Below, in pieces: positions 33,734 through 41,990 of a DNA stretch of 64,000 bases; the stretch's first letter is position 1; each line of letters opens with the position of its first letter. The stretch covers positions 108,624-172,623 of the IMG/VR virus record IMGVR_UViG_3300025520_000001. The stretch is one strand, 5' to 3'. Below the pieces are notes generated by a model. That model was not told where the DNA came from, searched no databases, and saw only the letters and a list, made by a program, of their open reading frames with translations. A program made the position numbers and the translations under genes. The stretch comes from a virus.

Positions 33734-34142
33734 ATGATTACTGAAATGGATAGTCGAGAGCACCAGCAGCGGTAAAAAGCCCGCGCTGGAAACAGTACAA
33801 AGTAAAGTTGTAGAAGTACAGACGGTTGAGACTTTATATCATTACGTAATCGTAAGAGAAGACCTCCCGTTTGGAGTAGCACTCGCACAAACCGTGCACG
33901 CTGCCGGTGAAAGTGCGCAAAACACCACAGTACCGCCCAATACGCATGCAGTTGTGCTTGCTGTTCCCGATGAGGTTTCACTTCTCGTAGTGGAAGAAAA
34001 GCTACTGCAGAACGGTATTGAGATTACGCCTATACGTGAGCCCGATGTTCCGTATCTGGGGCAGTTGATGACAATCGGCATTAAGCCGCAACCCCGCAAG
34101 AAGCTGCGCAAGCTCCTTGCGAACCTACCGCTGTATCGATAA
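33734..34142 (+). CDS. Peptidyl-tRNA hydrolase 2 (Pth2)-like protein with frame break near the start
   Basis: The frame ending at 34142 encodes the Pth2 core: YHYVIVREDLPFGVALAQ, then VHAAGES, THAVVLAVPDE, GIEITPIREPD and MTIGIKP. It would free tRNA from stalled peptidyl-tRNA. That frame has no ATG, GTG or TTG between the UGA at 33735 and the conserved core; the GTG at 33894 lies inside the core. The ATG at 33734 is in another frame and meets UAA after 13 codons (33773). A +1 shift at CGG-UAA-A would join both parts. The alternatives are a rare start codon (CTG 33786) or an inactivating indel. Confidence 0.6.
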
Positions 34143-34156
34143 CAGGAGAAATACAA

Positions 34157-34543
34157 ATGAAGCTCAACAAGCAGAAGTGGATTCAGGAAGTTCGCCGTGT
34201 GGAAGCAGAAATAAGAGTATTGAAGGACGCTATGCACAAGCCAGATTATCAGTTGACATTTTCACATTCGATGCTGCATAAACTAAAGGCAGAAGCCACT
34301 CGACTCTATGCTCTTCGCAGAGTAATGAAGAAGAAGAGCATGCAATTGAAGTCGTTCTTTTATACTGCAGTAAACGGGAAATACTCCTGGACGTACTGGA
34401 AGCGCACTGAGGACATGGATGAGGCCCAGGTGCTTACTTTCATCATAGAGTCGATTCCTGGCTGGAAGGATGGCTTTCTAATTGAAGATCCTGTCGATGC
34501 CATCGCGCCTGAATACGTGCCTCAGGAGGCCGTCGTTTCGTAA
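34157..34543 (+). CDS. Unknown basic helical protein
   Basis: The protein has 128 residues. The N-terminal two thirds are helical and Lys/Arg/Leu-rich; the C-terminus is acidic and Pro-containing. It follows the Pth2-like gene with a GGAG site. No family is recognised. Confidence 0.5.
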   Translation: MKLNKQKWIQEVRRVEAEIRVLKDAMHKPDYQLTFSHSMLHKLKAEATRLYALRRVMKKKSMQLKSFFYTAVNGKYSWTYWKRTEDMDEAQVLTFIIESIPGWKDGFLIEDPVDAIAPEYVPQEAVVS

Positions 34544-34560
34544 TTGGTATAAATGAGGAT

Positions 34561-34947
34561 ATGGCAAAATCCTCCTCCGTTAAAAAGACTATAACTGCAT
34601 CAAAGTTTGATGCAATTATGAAGCGTCTCGAAGACCTGGAAAATCAGGTCTTCGGTCAGCAATTAGTTATCGATGAACTTAATAGTAAGCTCGAAACAAC
34701 ACAAAAAGACCTAGAAGGTGTACGCGCTGACCCTTTTGGATTATCTAAGGTGACCTATACCAGCGGAACTTATATTCCTCCCGCGGCGCATACTTGTACT
34801 TACGGCTATCCAGATTACTTTGGCAATTCCACGTGTACTGTTTGCGGGCAGATGTTCTACGGTGTTATGACATACACTAGCAATACATCTACGCCAGAAG
34901 ACAGCATTACCGAAAACATCGAGATCACTTGGGATGACAAGGACTAA
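34561..34947 (+). CDS. Coiled-coil protein with C-terminal Cys pairs
   Basis: The protein has 128 residues. Residues 10 to 60 form a coiled coil (MKRLEDLENQVFGQQLVID). The C-terminal half has HTC and CTVCG, which could bind zinc. The start lies 7 nt after TATAAA, with no well-spaced ribosome binding site. Function unknown; a virion or oligomerisation role is possible. Confidence 0.5.
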   Translation: MAKSSSVKKTITASKFDAIMKRLEDLENQVFGQQLVIDELNSKLETTQKDLEGVRADPFGLSKVTYTSGTYIPPAAHTCTYGYPDYFGNSTCTVCGQMFYGVMTYTSNTSTPEDSITENIEITWDDKD

Positions 34948-34948
34948 T

Positions 34949-35602
34949 ATGCGCAAAGCTAAGTACATTTGCTTTGAAGGAACAGAGGGTTCTTTCAAGT
35001 CAACCAACGCGAAGATGCTAGCGAAGTATCTAGAAGATAAGGGTTTCAAAGTACTTCTCACCAAAGAACCAGGAACCCCGCATGCTCCATTGACGATGGA
35101 GTTACGCGGCATCATGCTAGACGTTCAATATGAACCGGAAATGACTCCGGTTGCTCGTGAATTCATTAGCCAAGCAATTAGATCCATTCACATTGAAAAA
35201 GTCATTATTCCTGCGTTACAGGAGTATGATTACATCATTCAAGATCGTGGCATCTTATCTGGTCTGTGCTACGGCCACGTGTGCGGTAACGGTCATCTAT
35301 TTCTAGCTCAACTCGCTTCTGAGTGCTGCAAGAACATTAAGGGTGATTGGCACGATCTGTACGACAAGGTTGTTTACTTGCGCAACAATGCGGCTCGTGG
35401 TTTGGTGCAAGCAACGTCGTCTAAGAAAGAGTTTGCGGCGGGTGATGCCATGGAAGCCAAGGGTGCGGAGTTTATGATGAAGGTCGCCAAGGACATGGAT
35501 CAGATGGTTAATGCGTTCCCACATTGTACAATTGATGTAGAAGGCAAAACGATCGAAGAGAATTTCGCAGAGATCCTTCGGCAGCTTGATCTAGGAGAGT
35601 AA
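34949..35602 (+). CDS. Thymidylate-kinase-like protein with altered P-loop
   Basis: The 217-residue protein has a dTMP kinase layout: CFEGTEGSFKST near residues 8 to 19, TKEPGTPHAP (the dTMPK EPGGT motif region), IIQDRGILSG (DRY/DRG motif) and a lid. The P-loop reads GTEGSFKS, with Phe where the family has an invariant Gly before Lys. Activity may be changed or directed to another nucleotide. The start at 34949 has AAGGA upstream. It is one of two dTMPK-like proteins in this window. Confidence 0.7.
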   Translation: MRKAKYICFEGTEGSFKSTNAKMLAKYLEDKGFKVLLTKEPGTPHAPLTMELRGIMLDVQYEPEMTPVAREFISQAIRSIHIEKVIIPALQEYDYIIQDRGILSGLCYGHVCGNGHLFLAQLASECCKNIKGDWHDLYDKVVYLRNNAARGLVQATSSKKEFAAGDAMEAKGAEFMMKVAKDMDQMVNAFPHCTIDVEGKTIEENFAEILRQLDLGE

Positions 35603-35604
35603 AT

Positions 35605-37248
35605 TTGAGTAAGACTAAGTCGCAGTCATCTACAGCAAAGAATGAAAAGGATAGTGAACAAAAAAAGTCTGGCATAGTATCAGATTACGCAAACTTGTTC
35701 GACAAGTTAAATCGGGCTCCAAAAATGGACGAACTTGTAGAGCTAGGGCATACAAAGGACTCAATTAAGCACCATTTTTCCTCGCTTACGCGGCTAGAGG
35801 AAATTGCTCGAGAGGAATATCCCGATAAGTTCTTTGACGTAGAGATTGCCGATCTTATTGAAGAGCGCGACCTAGTAAGCAAGCTGCGAAAGGTGGTAAA
35901 GCAGCATAACAAATTCGTTATTACGACCGCTATTACAGGCTGCAAAGTTCACGAAGGCTTTCACGCGAGCCTAAAGAGTTTCTGCAAGCAGAATAAGGCG
36001 GCGCTGCTTATTCTCGTTGCTTCGGATCCTGCTCACTACAAGCCTTCTAGTGGCTACGGAACTATAGATTCAGAATTAGCTAAAGAATGTGTTGTAGTAG
36101 AAGATACTTACCTTAATTCGAACTTCTTTATTAGCACTATCAAGCTTTCAGCAAAGCAACCCAACCCCACAACTGGTTTAAGTGACATTGGTCAGCGCGA
36201 GGGTAGTTTTGTCTTCGCATCACCGAAGCAAAGCATGACGCTGGAATCTACCTCTAACGAGAAGCTTCCTCACGTGATGATGACGACGGGCGCAATTACA
36301 TCTCCTGACTATGACACGGGAATTTACATGTCGGAACGTACTGCCTACATTGCTGATAAACACCATGTTATGGGCGCTATCTATGTGAATATCTTCGATG
36401 ACATTAAGTACGGTTATACGCAGATTCAGATGCTTAATGAAGAAGGTAGTTTTGTACACTTTGGTAAGCGTTACTATCCCAACGGTAAGATCACAAGTGA
36501 ATCGCCTGAAGTTCTTGTGTGCGGTGACTGGCATTCGGGCGAGACAGACCCCGCTGTGCGTGAGTGCACAGAGGAAATGCTTGGCTTCTTTAAGCCGCAA
36601 AAAGTTGCTCTTCATGACTCGTTTAACGGTAAGTCTATCAATCACCATGAGGAACACAACACCATCACTAAAGCTCAGCACTTTATGAACAATACGCCTT
36701 CGCTCGAACAGGAATTTGTTGGTCTCAGAGACGATCTTGATTGGTTTGCCAAGCAGGTTGAAGAAGTTGTTATTGTAAAGTCGAACCATGACGAGTTTTT
36801 ATCTAAGGATTATCTCCGGTATGCTAAGTATGCTAAGGACCCTCAGAATCACTACTTCTCTCTAGATCTCGCTAAGGCAATGATGGAAGGGAAGGATCCT
36901 GTTAAGTTCGCTACGGAAAAGGTTGGTCTCCAGGCTAAGAATGTCCGCTGGCTCCAGCGTGATGAGGACTTTAAGGTAGCTGGTATCCAGCTTGGTGCTC
37001 ACGGTGATATTGGGCCAGCCGGCACCCGCGGCAATATAAAGAATATGCGTAAATCATATGGTCTGTCGGTGACTGGACACAGCCACTGTCCGGGTATCTG
37101 GCACGGAGCTTTTGCTGTCGGCACATCTTCATTCCTGAAGCTTGGCTACAACCAGGGACCCAGTAACTGGATGCAGACGCACGCCTTGGTCTACAGTGAC
37201 GGAAGTAGGCAATTAGTAAATATTATTAAGGGACAATGGAAAATATAA
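35605..37248 (+). CDS. Large metallophosphoesterase, phage T5 A1-like
   Basis: The 547-residue protein has an N-terminal 130 residues that are charged and helical, possibly helix-turn-helix-like. The C-terminal half carries CGDWHSGE, HDSFNGKSINHHE, VIVKSNHDEFL, GAHGDIGPAG and VTGHSHCPG, the D-x-H, N-H-D and G-H-x-H ligands of calcineurin-like enzymes. Size and order resemble the T5 pre-early protein A1, which is needed for host DNA destruction. The start is TTG with AGGAGA 6 nt upstream. The T5 link is from memory of the family and should be confirmed. Confidence 0.65.
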   Translation: MSKTKSQSSTAKNEKDSEQKKSGIVSDYANLFDKLNRAPKMDELVELGHTKDSIKHHFSSLTRLEEIAREEYPDKFFDVEIADLIEERDLVSKLRKVVKQHNKFVITTAITGCKVHEGFHASLKSFCKQNKAALLILVASDPAHYKPSSGYGTIDSELAKECVVVEDTYLNSNFFISTIKLSAKQPNPTTGLSDIGQREGSFVFASPKQSMTLESTSNEKLPHVMMTTGAITSPDYDTGIYMSERTAYIADKHHVMGAIYVNIFDDIKYGYTQIQMLNEEGSFVHFGKRYYPNGKITSESPEVLVCGDWHSGETDPAVRECTEEMLGFFKPQKVALHDSFNGKSINHHEEHNTITKAQHFMNNTPSLEQEFVGLRDDLDWFAKQVEEVVIVKSNHDEFLSKDYLRYAKYAKDPQNHYFSLDLAKAMMEGKDPVKFATEKVGLQAKNVRWLQRDEDFKVAGIQLGAHGDIGPAGTRGNIKNMRKSYGLSVTGHSHCPGIWHGAFAVGTSSFLKLGYNQGPSNWMQTHALVYSDGSRQLVNIIKGQWKI

Positions 37249-37781
37249 AGAAACCTGGTCCCGATGCTGCTGACTTAACCGGTCAGAAGTTCAATCTTCT
37301 GACTGTTTTGTCTAGAGTTGAGAATCAAGGTGAGAAAGTAAGATGGTTGTGCCGCTGTGAATGTAGTAAAGAAGTTGCTATGCAGGCTTGTGCCTTAACT
37401 ACCAATCATACTAAGTCTTGTGGTTGCAGAGGAAGAGAGAAAGCTTTTGGTTTTATTGGTCAAATGTATGCTAATTATAAGATTGCGGCTAAGAGACGCG
37501 GCCTCAGTTTTGAACTTTCTCGATTAGAATTCTCTGATTTGATCAAGCAAAATTGTCACTACTGTTTCTCTCCTCCTGTCTCAAAAGAAAATAGGGCAGA
37601 TGTAAAGAAGGGTGCCTTTAAGGAGACTATTCCGGTCAATGGCATCGATCGAAAGGACAACACCATCGGCTATATCCTAGCAAATAGCCTTCCTTGTTGC
37701 TCTATTTGTAATAGGGCTAAGTTAAATATGTCTTATGAAGACTTCACCGCTTGGATAAACAGGCTCAAGGAGCGGATCTAA
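37236..37781 (+). CDS. HNH endonuclease with N-terminal zinc DNA-binding module
   Basis: The N-terminus of this 181-residue protein (GQKFNLLTVLSRVE, then WLCRCECSKE and TKSCGC) is a Cys-rich module often found before AP2 or HNH domains in phage homing nucleases. The C-terminal part has CHYCFSPPV, NGIDRKDNTIGY, LPCCSICNRAKLNMS: a zinc-backed HNH-like core in which the first His is replaced by the GIDR[KV]D pattern seen in this subgroup. It overlaps the upstream gene by 13 nt. Confidence 0.7.
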   Translation: MENIKKPGPDAADLTGQKFNLLTVLSRVENQGEKVRWLCRCECSKEVAMQACALTTNHTKSCGCRGREKAFGFIGQMYANYKIAAKRRGLSFELSRLEFSDLIKQNCHYCFSPPVSKENRADVKKGAFKETIPVNGIDRKDNTIGYILANSLPCCSICNRAKLNMSYEDFTAWINRLKERI

Positions 37782-37785
37782 TTTT

Positions 37786-37806
37786 CCGAACACTAGTTCG
37801 GTTTTA
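37786..37806 (+). terminator. Weak rho-independent terminator
   Basis: A six-bp stem (CCGAAC with GTTCGG), a 4-nt loop and TTTTA. It separates the HNH gene from the structural block. TGATAGTAT follows (37817 to 37825) as a possible promoter. Confidence 0.5.
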
Positions 37807-37854
37807 GGTAGATAGGTGATAGTATGGCTCTTGTGAGTTTTTCAGGAGCCATAC

Positions 37855-38166
37855 ATGAAGACAGCAAATAACGTTTCAGGTTCTCTTCGCCAGTCAGAGT
37901 CGGGCCTCTGCTGGGAAGAAAAGATTACTAATAGCACTGGAAGTCTTGAAGTTCTTAAGGCTGGAACCGTTCGAGTTCGAGCCACTGGTGCTACGACGGT
38001 AACGATTGACGGTGTTCTTGCCGCGACTATGTCAGCAGGCGAGATCATCATCTTTAACGTCGGAGATGGCAATCCCGACGACAGCAAGCCTACAGTTACT
38101 GTGGTGATAGGTGCTGTTGCAGCTTTTGTTCAAGTTGCGCGTGAAACACCGCGCCAAAAGTCTTAA
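37855..38166 (+). CDS. Small beta-rich structural-type protein
   Basis: The protein has 103 residues, with many alternating Val/Thr residues (VRVRATGATTVTIDGVLAAT) and a basic end. It resembles small phage surface or head proteins of immunoglobulin-like or jelly-roll type, but no family is recognised. AGGAG lies before the ATG. First gene of the 38 to 51 kb structural block. Confidence 0.5.
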   Translation: MKTANNVSGSLRQSESGLCWEEKITNSTGSLEVLKAGTVRVRATGATTVTIDGVLAATMSAGEIIIFNVGDGNPDDSKPTVTVVIGAVAAFVQVARETPRQKS

Positions 38167-38176
38167 TAGGTGGCCC

Positions 38177-39463
38177 ATGGAACTAAATTCCTTTAAGGCT
38201 GTCCTATTGCGTAAGGCAGAAGGAAACAACGGCCTACAGACTTTTATTAAGAGTATTGCTGATGAGCGCTTCGCAGATGTTGTTATTGAAGTCTTAGAGA
38301 AGATGCCTCGTGCTACTGCTAGCACTGGCAGTAAAGCCAACGGTCCCATTACTGCTTTTGGGGCCAACGCTTCTACTATTGACACAAACATGATGCGCGA
38401 TGCGCTCGGGCATCACTTGTCACACTACAAGGCCGCACTGAAGGCGCATCATGCTGCTCCTGAAGGTAGCCCTGAGAAGGCGAAGTTTCGTCAGGTTGCA
38501 GATGCTCACATGGATCATTTGTTTCCTATTATGCACTTGGCCGCTCGGGCGGCCAACCACAGCAAAAACAGCAAAAATGCTTTCGATCTGGATTATCCAA
38601 AAATTGCTCCTTGGGAAACCAACTATACTAAGTTGACACGCAACGCGAAGGGAGATGGTCCACTTCGTGATCCTAAACTTCTACGCGTTCGTACTAAGAA
38701 TAGCGGCAGTATCACCAAAAACACTAAGGATTGGGGTTTCTTAGAAATGCCTCCACATCCTGGCCATGAAGATAACGCTACAATGCCTCACACAAGTGGC
38801 TATCCTTGGGAAGAAATTCAGTTGGGTAAGCCAGCTGACATTGATGCTAAGAAGGCGTATATTCACATAGAGGACGTGGAAGCAAAGCCGGAATTCACTC
38901 CACACGAATTCGATAATCATCCAATTCGCGGCGTGCAAGATGCACAGAACGAACACCTATCAGAGGCGCGTTTGCAGCAATATGCTGCTGATTTGGCCAA
39001 GTGGCATGGCGGAGAGCACCAGAAAAACTGGATCGCTCGCATGCGCTCGCTTCCACCTGGAGAATTTGCAAGCAGAGGATCTAAGAAAGCTGGTCACTTA
39101 TATGACGGCATTCCTCTGCGCCCACATGAGCCACATGTTCATGACCATCCTGTAGTTCCGAAGATGGGTTCAAAGAAAGAAGAAGACGTCGCTCCCGCTC
39201 CAGCTGCCAGTAAGGCCGTTGCTCCAGTGGTGAGAGCTGCAGCGCCCGCACAATCTGCCCCAGCGTCGACGCAACCTGTGCCTGTTCAAACTACACCGCA
39301 AGTTCAGCCCACTGTTGCTCCTGCTCCCAAGGCTGCTCCATCAAACACAATGGATTCAGCTGCTCTCATTGAGAGAATCAGCGCTCTTCCGCCCGAGCTA
39401 CAAGCCAAATTTATGGATCTTCCGGGTGTGAAAGATATGTTGCTCGCACGTAATAAGAAATAA
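38177..39463 (+). CDS. Unknown His/Pro-rich structural-type protein
   Basis: The protein has 428 residues. The N-terminal 130 are helical (DALGHHLSHYKAALKAHH). The centre is rich in His, Trp and Pro (PPHPGHEDNATMPHTSGYPW, then EEIQLGKPADIDAKK). The last 120 are an Ala/Pro/Val linker with a short helical end (RISALPPELQAKFMDLPG). The start at 38177 was chosen over 38111 because GGTGG lies before it. It sits in a series of low-complexity proteins, so a virion-internal role is plausible. Confidence 0.5.
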   Translation: MELNSFKAVLLRKAEGNNGLQTFIKSIADERFADVVIEVLEKMPRATASTGSKANGPITAFGANASTIDTNMMRDALGHHLSHYKAALKAHHAAPEGSPEKAKFRQVADAHMDHLFPIMHLAARAANHSKNSKNAFDLDYPKIAPWETNYTKLTRNAKGDGPLRDPKLLRVRTKNSGSITKNTKDWGFLEMPPHPGHEDNATMPHTSGYPWEEIQLGKPADIDAKKAYIHIEDVEAKPEFTPHEFDNHPIRGVQDAQNEHLSEARLQQYAADLAKWHGGEHQKNWIARMRSLPPGEFASRGSKKAGHLYDGIPLRPHEPHVHDHPVVPKMGSKKEEDVAPAPAASKAVAPVVRAAAPAQSAPASTQPVPVQTTPQVQPTVAPAPKAAPSNTMDSAALIERISALPPELQAKFMDLPGVKDMLLARNKK

Positions 39464-39472
39464 GAGGAACAC

Positions 39473-41152
39473 ATGAATTCAACACTAGATGTTTTGGAAG
39501 ATTTTCTTATGAAGGCTCGTCGACGACTCTCCGACGAGAATCCTGACTATTCAGATACAGATGAAGAGCAGGATAGTGATGGATTAGAAACCTGGGATGA
39601 AGATGAGCTGCAGGGTGATGACGCCGACGCATGGTTAAGTCAGAATGATCCAGCCAAAAAGCCCGAAGATGAAGATATGTCGATGGACGAGGATGCTGAG
39701 TACGAAGAGAAGCCTAAGGCAAAAGCTAAGGCTACATCTCCAGCGCCAGTAATTCGTAGAGCGGCTAAGCAGAACACTGCTCCTACTCCCACACCCCCTG
39801 CTGCTCAAGCACAGGCGCCACGTGAGCCTAAGCGAGTTGTAATGCCGTCGCCTGCTTCTGCGGCTTCTGCCACAAAAGAGTCTGATGACATGCAGCCTAC
39901 TCGCGAAGAGCTTGCGCAGCTGCGTGAATATACTCGTGCTTGGTCTTCGCGCGCTCGCGACAAGGCGCGTCTAGAAGCGGAAGCGCACAAGAACCCAGGT
40001 CGTCATCACGAGGGTCGTATTGTAGAAGCACGCAATCTTTCTCACGCTGATCGTCAACAAGCATATAACGACTTTACTCAGTCTCAGGACTTTCAGAATG
40101 CAGATCCGTTTACGCAAATGGAAATGGAAGCGCAATTTCACTCAGATTGGGAAAAGAACAACCCGGAGCATTCGGTGAATGCGTTAAAGGCCCATGCCGA
40201 AGCGCACAAGAAAGGTACTCACGCTAAGGGGCTTTATGCGCAGGCCAAGGATGAGAAGATTCGTCACATCGCTGGCGGCGGAGTTAACCCCGAAGCAGTG
40301 TCACTTGAAGAAGGAATGCAACACGCTGGTGGTAGTCGTGAAGAGGACGATGCGGCGCCTAGCGGCATTTCTCAGGATAAGAGCGCAGCATTTGCGTCTG
40401 GTAACAGAGATTTCGTTGACCAGTACATGAAGCGTTACGATGAAAAGAAGAAGCAGCCTACAGGCGATGTTGATCCCTATGCTGCTGCAGATGAAAAGCG
40501 CGCAGACGTTGCTTCAGTAATTGGAGATGGTCCGCAGTTTAAGGATGCATCTCACAAGCGCGCTCACGACATGCTCATTAGTAAGTACTATCCGCTGATC
40601 GAGCGGGCAGCTCGTCGCACACTTGGGAAGATGGGGCTCACTCAAGCCGCAGAGAGCGGTCAGCTTGATGATAGAGCGCTACATGAAGCCGGGATTCATG
40701 CTTTATATCAGGCGATCAATGATTATGATCACGATCATCCGAGTAAGGCTAGCTTCACGACTCACCTCAATCGAAAGATGAATGGTCTCATGCAGACTGC
40801 GCTTAAAGCTCAGGACGAAATCCCCGCAGAACTTCGTGCTGGTGCATCTAAGTTTAAGCAAGCACAGCGCCTCGAGAACGTTGCTCCCGTTAAGCATACT
40901 AACAAGGAGGGTGTTACAACAATCATTAATCCTGGAGCACCCAAGCCTACTCCTATTTCAGGCCCCACGGCAAGTCCTCCGGCTGCTCCGCCTCGGGCAC
41001 CGAAGCCCGCGATGCCAGTAGCGCCGAAACGCCGTCCAGCTGCTGAAGTTGCAGCCGCACATCCACCAGAAATACAGGAACGCTTGAAGCGAGTCTCCGC
41101 TCTTAAGCCTAAACGCAACATCAATTTTGTTGGCCCCGATGAAGAGGAATAA
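39473..41152 (+). CDS. Large acidic/Pro-rich protein with sigma-70 region-2-like segment
   Basis: The protein has 559 residues. Residues 20 to 80 are acidic and 80 to 140 are Pro/Ala-rich. Residues about 361 to 470 read like sigma-70 region 2: YYPLIERAARRTLGKMG, LDDRALHEAGIHALYQAIND, YDHDHPSKASFTTHLNRKMN. This corresponds to the DLIQEGxxGLxxAxxxFD and FxTYxxxxIRxAI motifs. The C-terminus is Pro/Ala-rich and basic. It may be a virion-carried transcription factor or a structural protein that reused the fold. No region 4 follows. Confidence 0.5.
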   Translation: MNSTLDVLEDFLMKARRRLSDENPDYSDTDEEQDSDGLETWDEDELQGDDADAWLSQNDPAKKPEDEDMSMDEDAEYEEKPKAKAKATSPAPVIRRAAKQNTAPTPTPPAAQAQAPREPKRVVMPSPASAASATKESDDMQPTREELAQLREYTRAWSSRARDKARLEAEAHKNPGRHHEGRIVEARNLSHADRQQAYNDFTQSQDFQNADPFTQMEMEAQFHSDWEKNNPEHSVNALKAHAEAHKKGTHAKGLYAQAKDEKIRHIAGGGVNPEAVSLEEGMQHAGGSREEDDAAPSGISQDKSAAFASGNRDFVDQYMKRYDEKKKQPTGDVDPYAAADEKRADVASVIGDGPQFKDASHKRAHDMLISKYYPLIERAARRTLGKMGLTQAAESGQLDDRALHEAGIHALYQAINDYDHDHPSKASFTTHLNRKMNGLMQTALKAQDEIPAELRAGASKFKQAQRLENVAPVKHTNKEGVTTIINPGAPKPTPISGPTASPPAAPPRAPKPAMPVAPKRRPAAEVAAAHPPEIQERLKRVSALKPKRNINFVGPDEEE

Positions 41153-41980
41153 ATGACAATCTCTAAAACACCACAAGTCCAGCCTTTCCCGTCGTGGGCT
41201 ATTGAGCAAAATGGCGCTGAGCGTTACTCCCCAATTCCCAATGCTGCGGATATGAAGCGTCGTAGTTTATTCGGCATCCCACTCGTGTCAAGACTCACCA
41301 ACGAGACGGTATCTGATGAAACATTGGATGACTACATTCGTCAGGCTATTTCGGAGATAGAGCACGAACTAGATCTGTATATCACTCCTACGCAGTTTCA
41401 GGAGCGTCACGACTATGATAGAGAAATGCAGTTCTGGAGCTTTGGCAATCTTAAACTCCACCACTCGCCAATCTTAAACGTAAATAAGTTCCAGCTTACA
41501 TTTAATAACGGTGTGCCGGGAGTCAATCCCCTCGTAGATATGCCACTAGAGTTTATTCATGTTCAGCCGCAAGATGGGACGATCCAGCTTGTTCCTACCC
41601 AGGGGGTAAGCATTTCTGGTTTTGTTGCTAGTGTTTATAGTGGATTGGGTTATCACGCCTTTAACTCACAAGCAATTACTCATTGGCCTGGTGCAGTTCT
41701 AGTTGAATACACTGCTGGATTCCCCGAAGGACAAGTACCTGCCCTGTTGGCAGGTTTAATTGAGAACATTGCAGCCTATCGCTTCCTATCCACTCTAGGT
41801 CCCGTTCTGTTTCCTTACTCTTCAGTTGGTATAAGCATAGATGGGACATCGCAGAGTGTTGGTACTCCAGGACCAGCTTTCTTAGCACAGCGATTAGGTG
41901 AACTGGAAAAGATTATTCAGCAGCAGAAAGAAGCAGCGCGCGGACACTATCAAAAGCGCTTCCTCATTGATTATTTGTAA
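41153..41980 (+). CDS. Head-tail connector/adaptor-like protein
   Basis: The protein has 275 residues. The segment VSDETLDDYIRQAISEIEHE is the helical signature of gp6-type head-completion proteins (which count helices binding the portal). The rest is beta-rich, with a C-terminal helix (FLAQRLGELEKIIQQQKEAA). It probably forms the ring between portal and tail. It starts 1 nt after the upstream stop. Confidence 0.55.
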   Translation: MTISKTPQVQPFPSWAIEQNGAERYSPIPNAADMKRRSLFGIPLVSRLTNETVSDETLDDYIRQAISEIEHELDLYITPTQFQERHDYDREMQFWSFGNLKLHHSPILNVNKFQLTFNNGVPGVNPLVDMPLEFIHVQPQDGTIQLVPTQGVSISGFVASVYSGLGYHAFNSQAITHWPGAVLVEYTAGFPEGQVPALLAGLIENIAAYRFLSTLGPVLFPYSSVGISIDGTSQSVGTPGPAFLAQRLGELEKIIQQQKEAARGHYQKRFLIDYL

Positions 41981-41990
41981 GGAATCTAAC

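Noticed and set aside
33894-34142. GTG at 33894 as start of the Pth2-like gene
   Set aside because: It would remove the conserved REDLxxGxxLAQ part of the fold, which is clearly encoded upstream in the same frame.
33682-34237. Minus-strand frames opposite the Pth2-like gene
   Set aside because: The plus-strand translation matches a known fold, and the minus frames match nothing and have no sites.
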